DNA from: Gemmatimonadaceae bacterium | GTDB lineage: Bacteria > Gemmatimonadota > Gemmatimonadetes > Gemmatimonadales > Gemmatimonadaceae | DNA length: 64,000 nucleotides | Assembly (NCBI GenBank): GCA_036003045.1 | Contig: DASYSS010000085.1 | Span: 1-64,000, forward strand | Direction of reading: 5' to 3' | In this document: positions 16,582 through 24,332 of the stretch, piece by piece | How positions within the stretch are numbered: the stretch's first letter is position 1 | How the letters are laid out: each line of letters begins with the position of its first letter | Notes under the pieces: model-generated | The model's input: the letters and a program-made list of their open reading frames with translations, nothing else | The model's database searches: none | Told to the model about the DNA's origin: nothing | Position numbers and translations under genes: made by a program

Positions 16582-17161
16582 GTTCATGCTCCTTCGAAGT
16601 ATTCTGTCCAAGCGCCTCGCGCAACCGCCGGCGAGCGTTGAACAGATGTTGCCGAGACATTCCTTCGGACGTGCCGATCGCCGCGGCGATGTCGGCGTGC
16701 GTCCAACCATCCAGATCGTGCAGGAGAACGACCTCGCGCTGCGTCGCCGAGAGCACGGTCAGCGCGGCCTCCAATCGACCACGCAGGTCCGCCACCTCCG
16801 CATCTCTCGCCGGATCCTCTCGCGCTGCCACGGTTTGCGGCTCGAGCGGCGTGGCCCGCCGCAGGATCCCTCGGCTGACCATGTTGCGCGCTCGGTTGCG
16901 AACGATCGCGCCGAGCCAGAACGCGAACCGTTCGCGATCGCGGCACTCGGCCAAGCGCTCCGCGGCCCGCAGAAACGCGTCGTGGCACGCGTCCTCCGCG
17001 TCGGCGCGGCTTCCGGTCTGCGCGAGCGCGATCGAGAACGCCGTCCGATAGTGTCTTCGGACGAGCGCGTCGAGCGCGGTCGCGTCGCCGCCAAGCGCGC
17101 GCGAGATCAGCTCAGTATCGGACGGCGTGCCGGTGGCCACCACGACGAGACACGCGGGCAC
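16574..17161 (-). CDS. ECF RNA polymerase sigma factor
   Basis: A protein of up to 195 residues. Sigma-70 region 2 is at about 25-95 (LVRRHYRTAFSIALAQTGSR, DAEDACHDAFLRAAERL, FWLGAIVRNRARNMV). Region 4 is at about 135-185 (LSATQREVVLLHDLDGWTHA, then an HTH with SEGMSRQHLFNARRRLREAL). The first start is GTG at 17161; two GTG codons 18-21 bp inside are equally possible. It is the first gene of a five-gene minus-strand operon (anti-sigma, Spy-like, TonB receptor, small secreted protein) that it probably also transcribes, as with CnrH/FecI-type systems. Confidence 0.9.
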   Translation of the reverse strand: MPACLVVVATGTPSDTELISRALGGDATALDALVRRHYRTAFSIALAQTGSRADAEDACHDAFLRAAERLAECRDRERFAFWLGAIVRNRARNMVSRGILRRATPLEPQTVAAREDPARDAEVADLRGRLEAALTVLSATQREVVLLHDLDGWTHADIAAAIGTSEGMSRQHLFNARRRLREALGQNTSKEHEHE

Positions 17162-17313
17162 GCTCGTGCGTTAGTCCGGCCCGGAACCGAGTCGAACCCC
17201 TGAGGCCGCCTCTCGCGATCAGGACGCTGTCGTCCCGTTCGCTTGCCCCAACCTGCCCGGCGAGAATTCGAGACCCAACTCGTCGCACCACACGCGAACA
17301 GCGGAGACGATCC

Positions 17314-17625
17314 ATGTACCTCGTGCGCGAAATTTTCTACTGCAAGCCCGGCAAGGTGAAGCCGATGGTCGAGAAGCTTCTGGCGATGAACGCCATCAGC
17401 AAGCGGGCGGGCATGCCGAACATGCGGATCATGACCGACGTCTCCGCCGAGCAGTACTGGACGGTCGTCGGTGAAATGGAGGTCGCGAGCCTCGAGGCAT
17501 TCGAGAAGATGATGTTGTCGCCTCCTTCCTCGGACGCCGACCAGAAGGAATTCGAGAAGATCATGGCCGGCTACCACGACCTCATCGACTCCGGACGCCG
17601 AGAGATCTACAAGCTCGAGGGATAG
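17314..17625 (+). CDS. Small dimeric alpha-beta-barrel (NIPSNAP/ABM-like) protein
   Basis: A 103-residue protein with the strand-helix-strand pattern of the ferredoxin-like dimeric barrel: MYLVREIFYCKPGKVKPMVE, a helix to residue 30, NMRIMTDVSAEQYWTVVGE and a C-terminal REIYKLEG strand. These small proteins include monooxygenases and stress proteins, and no reaction can be assigned here. The ATG at 17314 follows GGAGA. It is divergent from the ECF sigma gene, with about 150 bp between them that shows nothing notable. Confidence 0.75.
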   Translation: MYLVREIFYCKPGKVKPMVEKLLAMNAISKRAGMPNMRIMTDVSAEQYWTVVGEMEVASLEAFEKMMLSPPSSDADQKEFEKIMAGYHDLIDSGRREIYKLEG

Positions 17626-17630
17626 CGACG

Positions 17631-17662
17631 AAAAAAAACGCCCGCCGCGTAAACGGCGGGCG
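17631..17662 (-). terminator. Rho-independent terminator for the DUF3761 gene
   Basis: Read on the minus strand, a 9-bp G+C stem with a 6-nt loop (17639-17662) is followed by eight T residues (17638-17631). It lies 17 bp past the stop of the DUF3761 gene, and its stem also closes the convergent small-protein gene. Confidence 0.85.
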
Positions 17663-17678
17663 GTGTCGATTCGACGGC

Positions 17679-18056
17679 CTACTTCGGCTTTGCGATGCCA
17701 CCGTGACTGGAGCAGGCGCCCTGACCACCTTTGCTCATGGTGCCGTCGGTGCACTTCACCGTCGCGGTCTTGGCGGCCGGCTTGCCAGCGGTCTTCGGCT
17801 TGCTCGTATCGGCGGCCTTCGCCGGCTTCGTTTCCGCAGTCTTCGGCTTTCCGGCCGGAGTCGCGGCCTTGGTCTCTCCCTTCGAGGCGGCGGCTTTCTT
17901 GACGCCGCCGTGGCTCGAGCACGCACCACGACCCGTAGCGGTCGAAGTGGTTCCGTCGTTGCAGGTCACCGTCGCTTGTTTGGCCTGCGCGCCGGCGACG
18001 GACGCGAGACACGCGAGCGCGGCGACCGAGAGAAATGCCGAAAGGCGCGAACGCAT
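17679..18056 (-). CDS. Secreted protein with two DUF3761 motifs
   Basis: A 125-residue exported protein: signal peptide (RLSAFLSVAALACLASVAGAQ), then two copies of the short DUF3761 unit, TCNDGTTSTATGRGACSSHG near residue 30 and KCTDGTMSKGGQGACSSHGG near 102. They are joined by a Lys/Ala/Pro/Thr-rich linker of about 50 residues. Each unit keeps two cysteines and a histidine, which could form a disulfide or bind metal. The family's function is unknown. The ATG at 18056 starts the signal peptide. A strong terminator follows. Confidence 0.8.
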   Translation of the reverse strand: MRSRLSAFLSVAALACLASVAGAQAKQATVTCNDGTTSTATGRGACSSHGGVKKAAASKGETKAATPAGKPKTAETKPAKAADTSKPKTAGKPAAKTATVKCTDGTMSKGGQGACSSHGGIAKPK

Positions 18057-18130
18057 AGTGCTCTCCGGGTTGAGGGGGATCCGACGATCCGCCTTGTTCG
18101 ACCCGGCGCGCGCCGTGCGCGTCACACCAG

Positions 18131-20869
18131 CTACGTAACGGCTTTGTGTTGCCCGGCCAACGTCTCTTGCGTTGAATCGCCGGTGCGGCCGCGGGGCTCG
18201 TAGGTCCCATCGGCACGAAGATCCCACCCCGTGGGGTCGCCGAGGTAGAGCGCGAGGATGTCGTCGAGGCGGCGACGCTGCTCGGCGTCGTCGATCGGGA
18301 CCAGAACCTCGACGCGTCGCCGAAGATTGCGCGGGCGAAGGTCGGCCGACCCGATGAAGTAGCGCGGCGACCCGCCGTTCGCGAAGCGATAAATGCGCGA
18401 ATGCTCCAGAAAGCGGCCGACGATCGACGTCACGCGCACCCGTTCGCTGCGGCCTTGAATCCCCGGACGGATCGTGCAGATGCCGCGAACGACGAGGTCG
18501 ATTTCGACGCCGTCGTTCGACGCGCGGTAGAGTGCGCGGACGACGTCGGGGTCGGAAAGTCCGTTGAGCTTCGCCGTGATCCGGGCCGGACGACCCGCGC
18601 GCGCGTGTGCCGCTTCGCGGTCGATCTGCTCGACGATCGCCGGCAACAGATGCTGTGGCGCGACGAGCAGCTCCTGCTTCGGTCTGCGAGGCGGCGCGGA
18701 GACGCCCGTCAGCTCGTTGAAGAAATCCGCGACGTCGTCGGCGATCCGCTCGTTCGTCGTAAACAGACTCAGGTCGGTGTACTGCTCACCCGAGCGCGTG
18801 TTGTAGTTCCCGGTTCCGATGTGCACGTACCGTCGGAGCGCGCCGCGCTCGCGCCGCACGACGAGGGCGACCTTCGCGTGGTTCTTGAACCCGACGATGC
18901 CGCGCACGACGTGGCCGCCGGCCGCCTCGAGCGCTCGCGCCCAAGCCACGTTCACCTCCTCGTCGAACCGCGCCTTGACCTCGACGAACACCGTGACGGA
19001 CTTTCCCGCCTTCGCCGCCGACAGCAGCGCGTCGGCGATCGCCGACGGATTGCCGACGCGGTACAGGGTGATCTTGATCGCCGCCACGTCGGGGTCGGCC
19101 GCTGCTTCGCGCACGAATCGCACGACGGTCTCGCCGAACGAATCGAACGGATGGTGCGCGAGCACGTCCCCGGCACCGAGCGTCGCGAACGCGCGCGCGT
19201 CGCCGAAGGGACGGCCGGCCGTGAAGGGCGGGTACGACTTCCTGGCGCGCGGCGAGAGCTCGATTTGCGCGAGTCCGCGCAGATCCAACACCCCGTCGAT
19301 CTCGTCCACGTCCGGAAGCGGCGCGGCGCCCACGGCCGCCTGCTCGCGCCGCACGTTTTCCAACAACAACGCGCGGACGATCGCCGGCATTCCGCGCTCG
19401 ACCTCGACCCGGACGGCGATGCCCTGCCCGCGCGACGTCGTCGCGCGCTCGACCTCCTCGAGCAGGTCGTCCGCGTGTTCTTCGTCGAGCTCGATCTCGG
19501 CGCTCCGCGTCACGCGAAACGCGTACGCGTGTTCGACGGTCGCGTCGGGGTACAACGCATTGAGGTTGCCGCGAATGACCTCCTCGACGGGCACGATCGT
19601 GCGTTCGTCCGGAGTGGCGCCGACCGTGAGAAATCTCGGGAGCGACGTCGGGAGCTCGAGCTCGGCGAACCGCGGAGGTCCGCCCGGGCGCTGGCGGAGA
19701 ATGAGCGCCATCGAAAGCGTCAGATGCCCGAGGCGTGGGAGAGGATGACCCGGGCTCAGGGTCATCGCGAACGGCGTGAGAAGCGGTTGGATGTCGTCGC
19801 GGAAACGATCGGCGAGTACCGCCCGATCGGGCTCCGACAGCGTTTCCCACGTGGCAACGCGCACTCCAGCCGACTCCAGCGCCTGGCGGCACTCATCGAA
19901 GCATTGGGCTTGCCGCGCCGAAATCGACGCGACGGCTTCCGAGACCGCCGCGAGCTCCTCCCCCGGAGACAGGCCGTCGTCCGTGCGCTCCGTGGGTTCC
20001 CCGCGCGTGGCGGCGAGCAAACCTGCCATGCGCACCATGAAGAACTCGTCGACGTTCGCCGCGACGATCGCGAGGAAACGAAGCCGTTCGCGCAACGGCG
20101 TCGCCTCGCTCGCGACGAGCGAGAGCACGCGATGCTGAAACGCCAGGAGACTCAGCTCGGCGTTGAAGAACTCCGGTCCTTCTCCGCCGGACATGGGAAT
20201 CGGCGCGCGAAGATAGCGGTCGGAGTACGCCGTGCCGCGCGGCACGTCCTCGAGGCGTGCCCACTTGATCGCCAGTTCGGCGCGTTCGTGCGTCGGGACC
20301 GCGGAGCGGCGAACGCCGTGCTCTTCTTCCAGCGCGCGCTCGAGCTGGAGCAGGTCTGCCGCGTCGCCCCGCAGCCGGTGAGCGCACATCTGGAAGAATC
20401 GCGCGGACGTGCCGTTGCGGCGGACCGTAACGCGATCCAGGTGAACGCTCAGCCGCGGCCGGCGCAGCCAGTCGAGCGACGCGCGGCGCGTGAGCCGGTC
20501 GACTTCCAGGTCGACACGCACTTGCAACAAGGCCGGGTCGACGATGCCGCGAATCCGTTTGGAAACGGCCGTCTCGGCGGCCATCGCTGCCGTGACGTCG
20601 CCGGCCACGACCCTGGCGTCGACACGGGTTTCGCCCCCGTTGGCCTCGCCGCCGGCGATTCTCAGCGTGAGCGCCGCACCGCCCTTCGCGTCCAACCGCA
20701 GCCGGCAGGTGACGCCACGGCGGCGCAGCGAATCGTCGACGGTGTCCAGGTACAGGTCGCGGTGAAGCGACCGGCGCGCGTCACCGGCCGCGATCCCCGG
20801 CGGCAGAGGCCCGGACGCGAGCGCGCCGAGCTGGTCTGCCGAGAGCAGCTCGCAACGGAATTCGGTCAT
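18131..20869 (-). CDS. ppk1: Polyphosphate kinase 1 fused to an N-terminal CYTH-like domain
   Basis: A 912-residue protein, about 200 longer than ordinary PPK1. Residues about 1-215 look like a CYTH/triphosphate-tunnel domain (RDLYLDTVDDSLRRRGVTCR, LRLDAKGGAALTLRIAGGE, RLSVHLDRVTVRRNG). PPK1 begins near 230 (PEFFNAELSLLAFQHRVLSL), with VDEFFMVRM, the autophosphorylated histidine context GFKNHAKVALVVRR, GTGNYNTRSGEQYTDLSLF, and the second histidine in FLEHSRIYRFANGG. PPK1 makes polyphosphate from ATP, reversibly. CYTH domains bind or hydrolyse triphosphates, and the related VTC domain polymerises polyphosphate. It is the last gene of an operon with an uncharacterised secreted protein and a DUF4956 membrane protein. 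Confidence 0.9.
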   Translation of the reverse strand: MTEFRCELLSADQLGALASGPLPPGIAAGDARRSLHRDLYLDTVDDSLRRRGVTCRLRLDAKGGAALTLRIAGGEANGGETRVDARVVAGDVTAAMAAETAVSKRIRGIVDPALLQVRVDLEVDRLTRRASLDWLRRPRLSVHLDRVTVRRNGTSARFFQMCAHRLRGDAADLLQLERALEEEHGVRRSAVPTHERAELAIKWARLEDVPRGTAYSDRYLRAPIPMSGGEGPEFFNAELSLLAFQHRVLSLVASEATPLRERLRFLAIVAANVDEFFMVRMAGLLAATRGEPTERTDDGLSPGEELAAVSEAVASISARQAQCFDECRQALESAGVRVATWETLSEPDRAVLADRFRDDIQPLLTPFAMTLSPGHPLPRLGHLTLSMALILRQRPGGPPRFAELELPTSLPRFLTVGATPDERTIVPVEEVIRGNLNALYPDATVEHAYAFRVTRSAEIELDEEHADDLLEEVERATTSRGQGIAVRVEVERGMPAIVRALLLENVRREQAAVGAAPLPDVDEIDGVLDLRGLAQIELSPRARKSYPPFTAGRPFGDARAFATLGAGDVLAHHPFDSFGETVVRFVREAAADPDVAAIKITLYRVGNPSAIADALLSAAKAGKSVTVFVEVKARFDEEVNVAWARALEAAGGHVVRGIVGFKNHAKVALVVRRERGALRRYVHIGTGNYNTRSGEQYTDLSLFTTNERIADDVADFFNELTGVSAPPRRPKQELLVAPQHLLPAIVEQIDREAAHARAGRPARITAKLNGLSDPDVVRALYRASNDGVEIDLVVRGICTIRPGIQGRSERVRVTSIVGRFLEHSRIYRFANGGSPRYFIGSADLRPRNLRRRVEVLVPIDDAEQRRRLDDILALYLGDPTGWDLRADGTYEPRGRTGDSTQETLAGQHKAVT

Positions 20870-20927
20870 GCCGTCATCGCCGCGCCGGCTCCCCCCGTGG
20901 GCGCGCCGCTTCGAGTCGGCGAGATGC

Positions 20928-22061
20928 TCAACGTTTTCCGACGCAGGCCTCGATGATGTCCGATTTCGCGTTCTTCGGGTTGTCGATCGTCTTGTAGAAA
21001 TCGTCGAAGTACTTGAGCGACTCGCTCACCATGTCCGCCGGAAGCAGCGAGCCGACCTTGTCGTGGTACAGCGCGTAAATCGCGTCCTTCTTCGCGTCGA
21101 AGACCGCGAACGCTTTCGAATATTCTTCGTTGGGCACGCAGTATCCGCGGTAAAGCCGGTCGCGAACCACTCTGACTTTTAGCCGCGGATCAACGGTGGC
21201 GTACCGAGCGTTCACCAAACCAGCGAAGTCGAAGTCTCTGGCGATCGGGAACGGATCTGTGCCGTCGTTGCGGGCGAACAGCTCCACGTTGTGAAGCCCG
21301 GAAATCGACCAGTCGGTGTTGCCGACGAGATACTGGAACAGGGACATCAGCACCATCTTCCCCGCCTGCGTGTCGCCCGGCCCAGCGCCCTTGATGTCCA
21401 AGATCTTACCGCCGAGGCGCGCCGACAGACGGCCCGGATCTTCTTGAATGAACGCGTATCGCGTCGTCAACGGCTTGCCGCTCGCGCTGTCGACATACGT
21501 CACCTTGAGCGCGCGCACGGCGTGGCTGTCGTGCGTGACCGTCCAATAGATCCGGTAGGCCTGCAGCTCCTGAAGGACGTATCGCTCGTACGTGTCGTCG
21601 TCGCGGCAGAAGTTGGTGAGCTTCGGCTTGTTCAGGCCCGAGAAGATCGTCTTCTTCGTGTTGTCCTTCGAGAAGTCGAGCCGGATCGGCGGGAAGTCGC
21701 AGTGGTTCAGCCGCCAAATACCGTGCGTCTTGAGCTTGAGCGGCAGCACCTCCGGCGCCGACGCGCCGGGCGGCGTGTAGGTGATCGTTGCGTCGCGCCA
21801 CGGCGCGGTGTCGTCCTTGTCGCCCCGGATACGCTTGACGTTCAGCGTGAGCGTGATCGGGAGCGGCTCCTCGCTCTCGAAAAACTTGGCGAGCGGCGCC
21901 GTGTCGTCGGGCGCGCGATCCGGTTTGTCGGCTTTGACCTTTTTCACCGATCCCTGCTGCTTCTGCGCGACGGCGGGTTGCACCGCGCAAACCGCGGCGC
22001 CCAAGCCCAACAACGTGGACACCATCCACAGCCGCCATTGACTGAGTCGATGCTCGATCAC
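20928..22061 (-). CDS. Secreted protein of an uncharacterised family, middle gene of the polyphosphate operon
   Basis: A 377-residue exported protein; the GTG at 22061 is preceded by GAGGGAG. A signal peptide (MVSTLLGLGAAVCAVQPAVA) is followed by a basic linker, then the family's conserved pieces: LKLKTHGIWRLNHCDFPPIR near residue 115, TYERYVLQELQAYRIYW near 170, and IARDFDFAGLVNARYATVDP near 280 with RDRLYRGYC nearby. I know this pattern from many secreted bacterial proteins without function; a remote link to CotH-like kinases is possible but not visible as catalytic motifs. It lies 40 bp after the DUF4956 gene and 58 bp before PPK1, so the three are probably cotranscribed. Confidence 0.7.
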   Translation of the reverse strand: MIEHRLSQWRLWMVSTLLGLGAAVCAVQPAVAQKQQGSVKKVKADKPDRAPDDTAPLAKFFESEEPLPITLTLNVKRIRGDKDDTAPWRDATITYTPPGASAPEVLPLKLKTHGIWRLNHCDFPPIRLDFSKDNTKKTIFSGLNKPKLTNFCRDDDTYERYVLQELQAYRIYWTVTHDSHAVRALKVTYVDSASGKPLTTRYAFIQEDPGRLSARLGGKILDIKGAGPGDTQAGKMVLMSLFQYLVGNTDWSISGLHNVELFARNDGTDPFPIARDFDFAGLVNARYATVDPRLKVRVVRDRLYRGYCVPNEEYSKAFAVFDAKKDAIYALYHDKVGSLLPADMVSESLKYFDDFYKTIDNPKNAKSDIIEACVGKR

Positions 22062-22101
22062 GATTTCTCCCTCGCGGATGAGGTAGCGAGACAACGGATG
22101 C

Positions 22102-23136
22102 CTACAGCAGCTCGGCTTCGACCATGTGCTTGCCGCCGGCAAGCCGCAACAATGCGAGCAGCTCTTCCGGGCCGCTCTTCTTCTTAGGAAGTACCACGTA
22201 ATCGAGCACCGTTACCCCGTCACCCGATTCGGAGACGGCGGCCAAATCCCACTTCTTCGCCGCTTCGTCGAGCCGCGCCTCCATGACAGGCTGCACAATC
22301 ATCGCGTCGGTGATCCTCACCCGGAGGCGGCACTCCACCTTGTCGCCGCCCCGCTCCTCGCCCTCGGGACTGTGCTCCCGGGCCCGGCGCCATGCGCGCT
22401 GCGCGATGCCCTCGAGCTGCTCCGACGTCATTTCGCTGAGCACCTCGTCTTCGATGCGCGCCACGAAGGTGCCCGTCCGCGCTAGCTCCCTGGCGCGTTG
22501 AAGACGTCGCTCGGCGAGCTTGCCGTCGAGGGCCACCGGCGTGCGGCCGAAATCCGCCGTCCAGAGTAGGAAGATGACGGCGTTGAAGACGATCGAGATC
22601 ACGGCGGCCACCGGCAGATCCACGGCGGCCGCGATGCCGATGCCCATCATGAGAAAGATGTACGCGGCGTCCTTGCTGTCATCGAGCGTGTTTCGGAAGC
22701 GGACCGCCGCCGCGATGCCGCCCAAGCTGAATGCCAGCGCCAGGCTGTACTTCACCAGCACGACGATACCGGAAACGACCACAGGGAGCACGATCATCAG
22801 CTGCACGACCGACTGCTGATATCCGCGCCGGGAACGCGTCAGCGTGTAGACCCACGCGACCGGCAGGGAGAGCAGGGCCGCGGCAATCATGGCCATCGCG
22901 ACCGTCGCCGCGAGCGTGCCCTGTCCGACCTCCGGCACGACGGCGTTCTTGCCCGTCCGCACGACGTCACCCGTTCCATAGAGAGCGGCGATGGAGGAGT
23001 CGCTGATGATGTGCGTGCGCGGCAGATACTGCCACACCAATGCGCCGACGATCGTCAGCGCGATGTAGTACAGGACGACCTGAACTATGACTCTATTCGC
23101 CGACGCTGCGGCGGGCGCGATCGACCGAGTGGCCAT
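22102..23136 (-). CDS. DUF4956 membrane protein
   Basis: A 344-residue inner-membrane protein with four to five hydrophobic segments in residues 18-200, then a soluble C-terminal domain of about 140 residues. The DUF4956 signature is VRFRNTLDDSKDAAYIFLMM near 145, with MGIGIAAAVDLPVAAV after it and NAVIFLLWTADFG at the end of the membrane part. The family has no proven activity, but in many bacteria it neighbours VTC-type polyphosphate polymerase and CotH genes. Here it opens an operon ending in CYTH-fused PPK1, which fits a role linked to polyphosphate. Confidence 0.85.
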   Translation of the reverse strand: MATRSIAPAAASANRVIVQVVLYYIALTIVGALVWQYLPRTHIISDSSIAALYGTGDVVRTGKNAVVPEVGQGTLAATVAMAMIAAALLSLPVAWVYTLTRSRRGYQQSVVQLMIVLPVVVSGIVVLVKYSLALAFSLGGIAAAVRFRNTLDDSKDAAYIFLMMGIGIAAAVDLPVAAVISIVFNAVIFLLWTADFGRTPVALDGKLAERRLQRARELARTGTFVARIEDEVLSEMTSEQLEGIAQRAWRRAREHSPEGEERGGDKVECRLRVRITDAMIVQPVMEARLDEAAKKWDLAAVSESGDGVTVLDYVVLPKKKSGPEELLALLRLAGGKHMVEAELL

Positions 23137-23214
23137 GCGCGAACGTCCGAGTTCGAGGGGAGGGCGAGCGCCACAAAATTCGCCACAGGGACGGCCGTTC
23201 GCTAGCTCATTCGA

Positions 23215-23778
23215 CTATCCTGACGGCGGCCGGCCCTTCCCCTGCCCCCGATTCTGCCCCGCCGCGTCCTGGATTTGCTGCTCGGCCTTTGCCTCGAACC
23301 CGTGCGCCGAGTCGAGCTGGCGCGACGACAGGAGCGCATACGCCCGGTCGCGCCCTGACTCATTGTTTTCCCGGACCGCGGCGATCGTCTCGCGGACGAG
23401 GGAATTCGCCTCCGCCACGGAATCGCGCCGCTCGGGGCTCCCGCTGCTGAACAGGGGACCCTTCTTGAACAGCCGCTGAACCGAGTCGAGCTTGCGCATG
23501 AGAGGCGCGTTCGTCGAATCGAGGGTGCGCTTGATCGCGATCACGTTCATGAACTGCGAGTCGCTCAGCGCGAGATCCTGTCGATGCTGGACGAGTAGAT
23601 TGACCGCGTTCACGACCTGGGGCACATCCACGCCGGGGGCGCGCGGAAGCGACGCGCCTCGGCCGAACCCGCTGCTGCGCCCGCCGCCTCGCCCGCCCTG
23701 CGCGGAGGCTGCCGCGGGCACGAGAACGCCGAAGAGCGCGACTGACGCGAGCAGGCCGAACGCTCTCTGACTCACCAT
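23215..23778 (-). CDS. Exported helical protein, Spy-like
   Basis: A 187-residue protein with a signal peptide (AFGLLASVALFGVLVPAAASAQ), a Gly/Arg-rich linker (GGRGGGRSSGFGRGAS) and then only helices. LALSDSQFMNVIAIKRTLDS near residue 70 resembles the first LTXXQ motif of Spy/CpxP. A second helical hairpin (RDRAYALLSSRQLDSAHGF) lies near 150. It is probably a periplasmic chaperone or stress protein like the one at 11213-11719. The gene is 78 bp upstream of the DUF4956 operon on the same strand and could read into it. Confidence 0.65.
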   Translation of the reverse strand: MVSQRAFGLLASVALFGVLVPAAASAQGGRGGGRSSGFGRGASLPRAPGVDVPQVVNAVNLLVQHRQDLALSDSQFMNVIAIKRTLDSTNAPLMRKLDSVQRLFKKGPLFSSGSPERRDSVAEANSLVRETIAAVRENNESGRDRAYALLSSRQLDSAHGFEAKAEQQIQDAAGQNRGQGKGRPPSG

Positions 23779-23804
23779 CCGAGACCTCGAGACTCCACTA
23801 GGTG

Positions 23805-23839
23805 AAAAAAACACCCGTGCCACGTTGATGACACGGGTG
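23805..23839 (-). terminator. Rho-independent terminator for the cupredoxin gene
   Basis: On the minus strand CACCCGTG pairs with CACGGGTG across a loop of about 11 nt, followed by seven T residues (23811-23805). It lies about 40 bp past the stop of the cupredoxin lipoprotein and just before the start of the Spy-like protein gene. Confidence 0.8.
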
Positions 23840-23879
23840 ATCGGGCCCTCCCCCCCCGCCCTGCGGAGCGACGGGGCCG

Positions 23880-24224
23880 CTACTGCACCAACACCGAACC
23901 GGTCATCCCTGCGTGTAACGTGCAGTGATACGAGAATGTTCCCGCCGTATTGAACTGGCGGCTGTACGTTGCGCCGGCGGTCTTGTCGCCGGACGACGCG
24001 TCGGAAAACGTCACATTGTGGTCGGTCGCGCTCACACTCCAGGTCCAAGTAACGGTCGTTCCGGCCGGAACGACGATGTTTGGCGCGTTGAAGAAGTCGT
24101 TGCCGACCGAGACCTGATTGGTTGCAACCGGGGGCCCGCTACCTCCGGGGCCGGTCGAATCGCTGCCGCACGCCGACGCCGCCGCCATCGCGACCGCCGC
24201 GAGAAAAATCCATCCCTTACGCAT
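23880..24224 (-). CDS. Plastocyanin-like cupredoxin lipoprotein
   Basis: A 114-residue lipoprotein with the lipobox in AAASACGSDS. One cupredoxin domain follows, starting NQVSVGNDFFNAPNIVVPAG. The type-1 copper ligands are visible: His in ATDHNVTF, then Cys, His and Met in FSYHCTLHAGMTG. It probably shuttles electrons in the periplasm at the outer face of a membrane. The ATG at 24224 follows GAGAGGG and starts the signal peptide. It has its own terminator and stands alone between the Spy-like gene and the fatty-acid synthase. Confidence 0.9.
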   Translation of the reverse strand: MRKGWIFLAAVAMAAASACGSDSTGPGGSGPPVATNQVSVGNDFFNAPNIVVPAGTTVTWTWSVSATDHNVTFSDASSGDKTAGATYSRQFNTAGTFSYHCTLHAGMTGSVLVQ

Positions 24225-24332
24225 TTCCCTCTCCGATGATGGAAGACCGAGACTTCTTCGATTATCCACGCATCGGACGAACGGTTCCGGACGCGGTCCA
24301 CCCCGCGACCGGTTGTTCGCGGCAACGACGTT

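Noticed and set aside
18401-20956. 851-codon open frame opposite the PPK1 gene
   Set aside because: Compositional shadow; every conserved PPK1 motif is on the minus strand.
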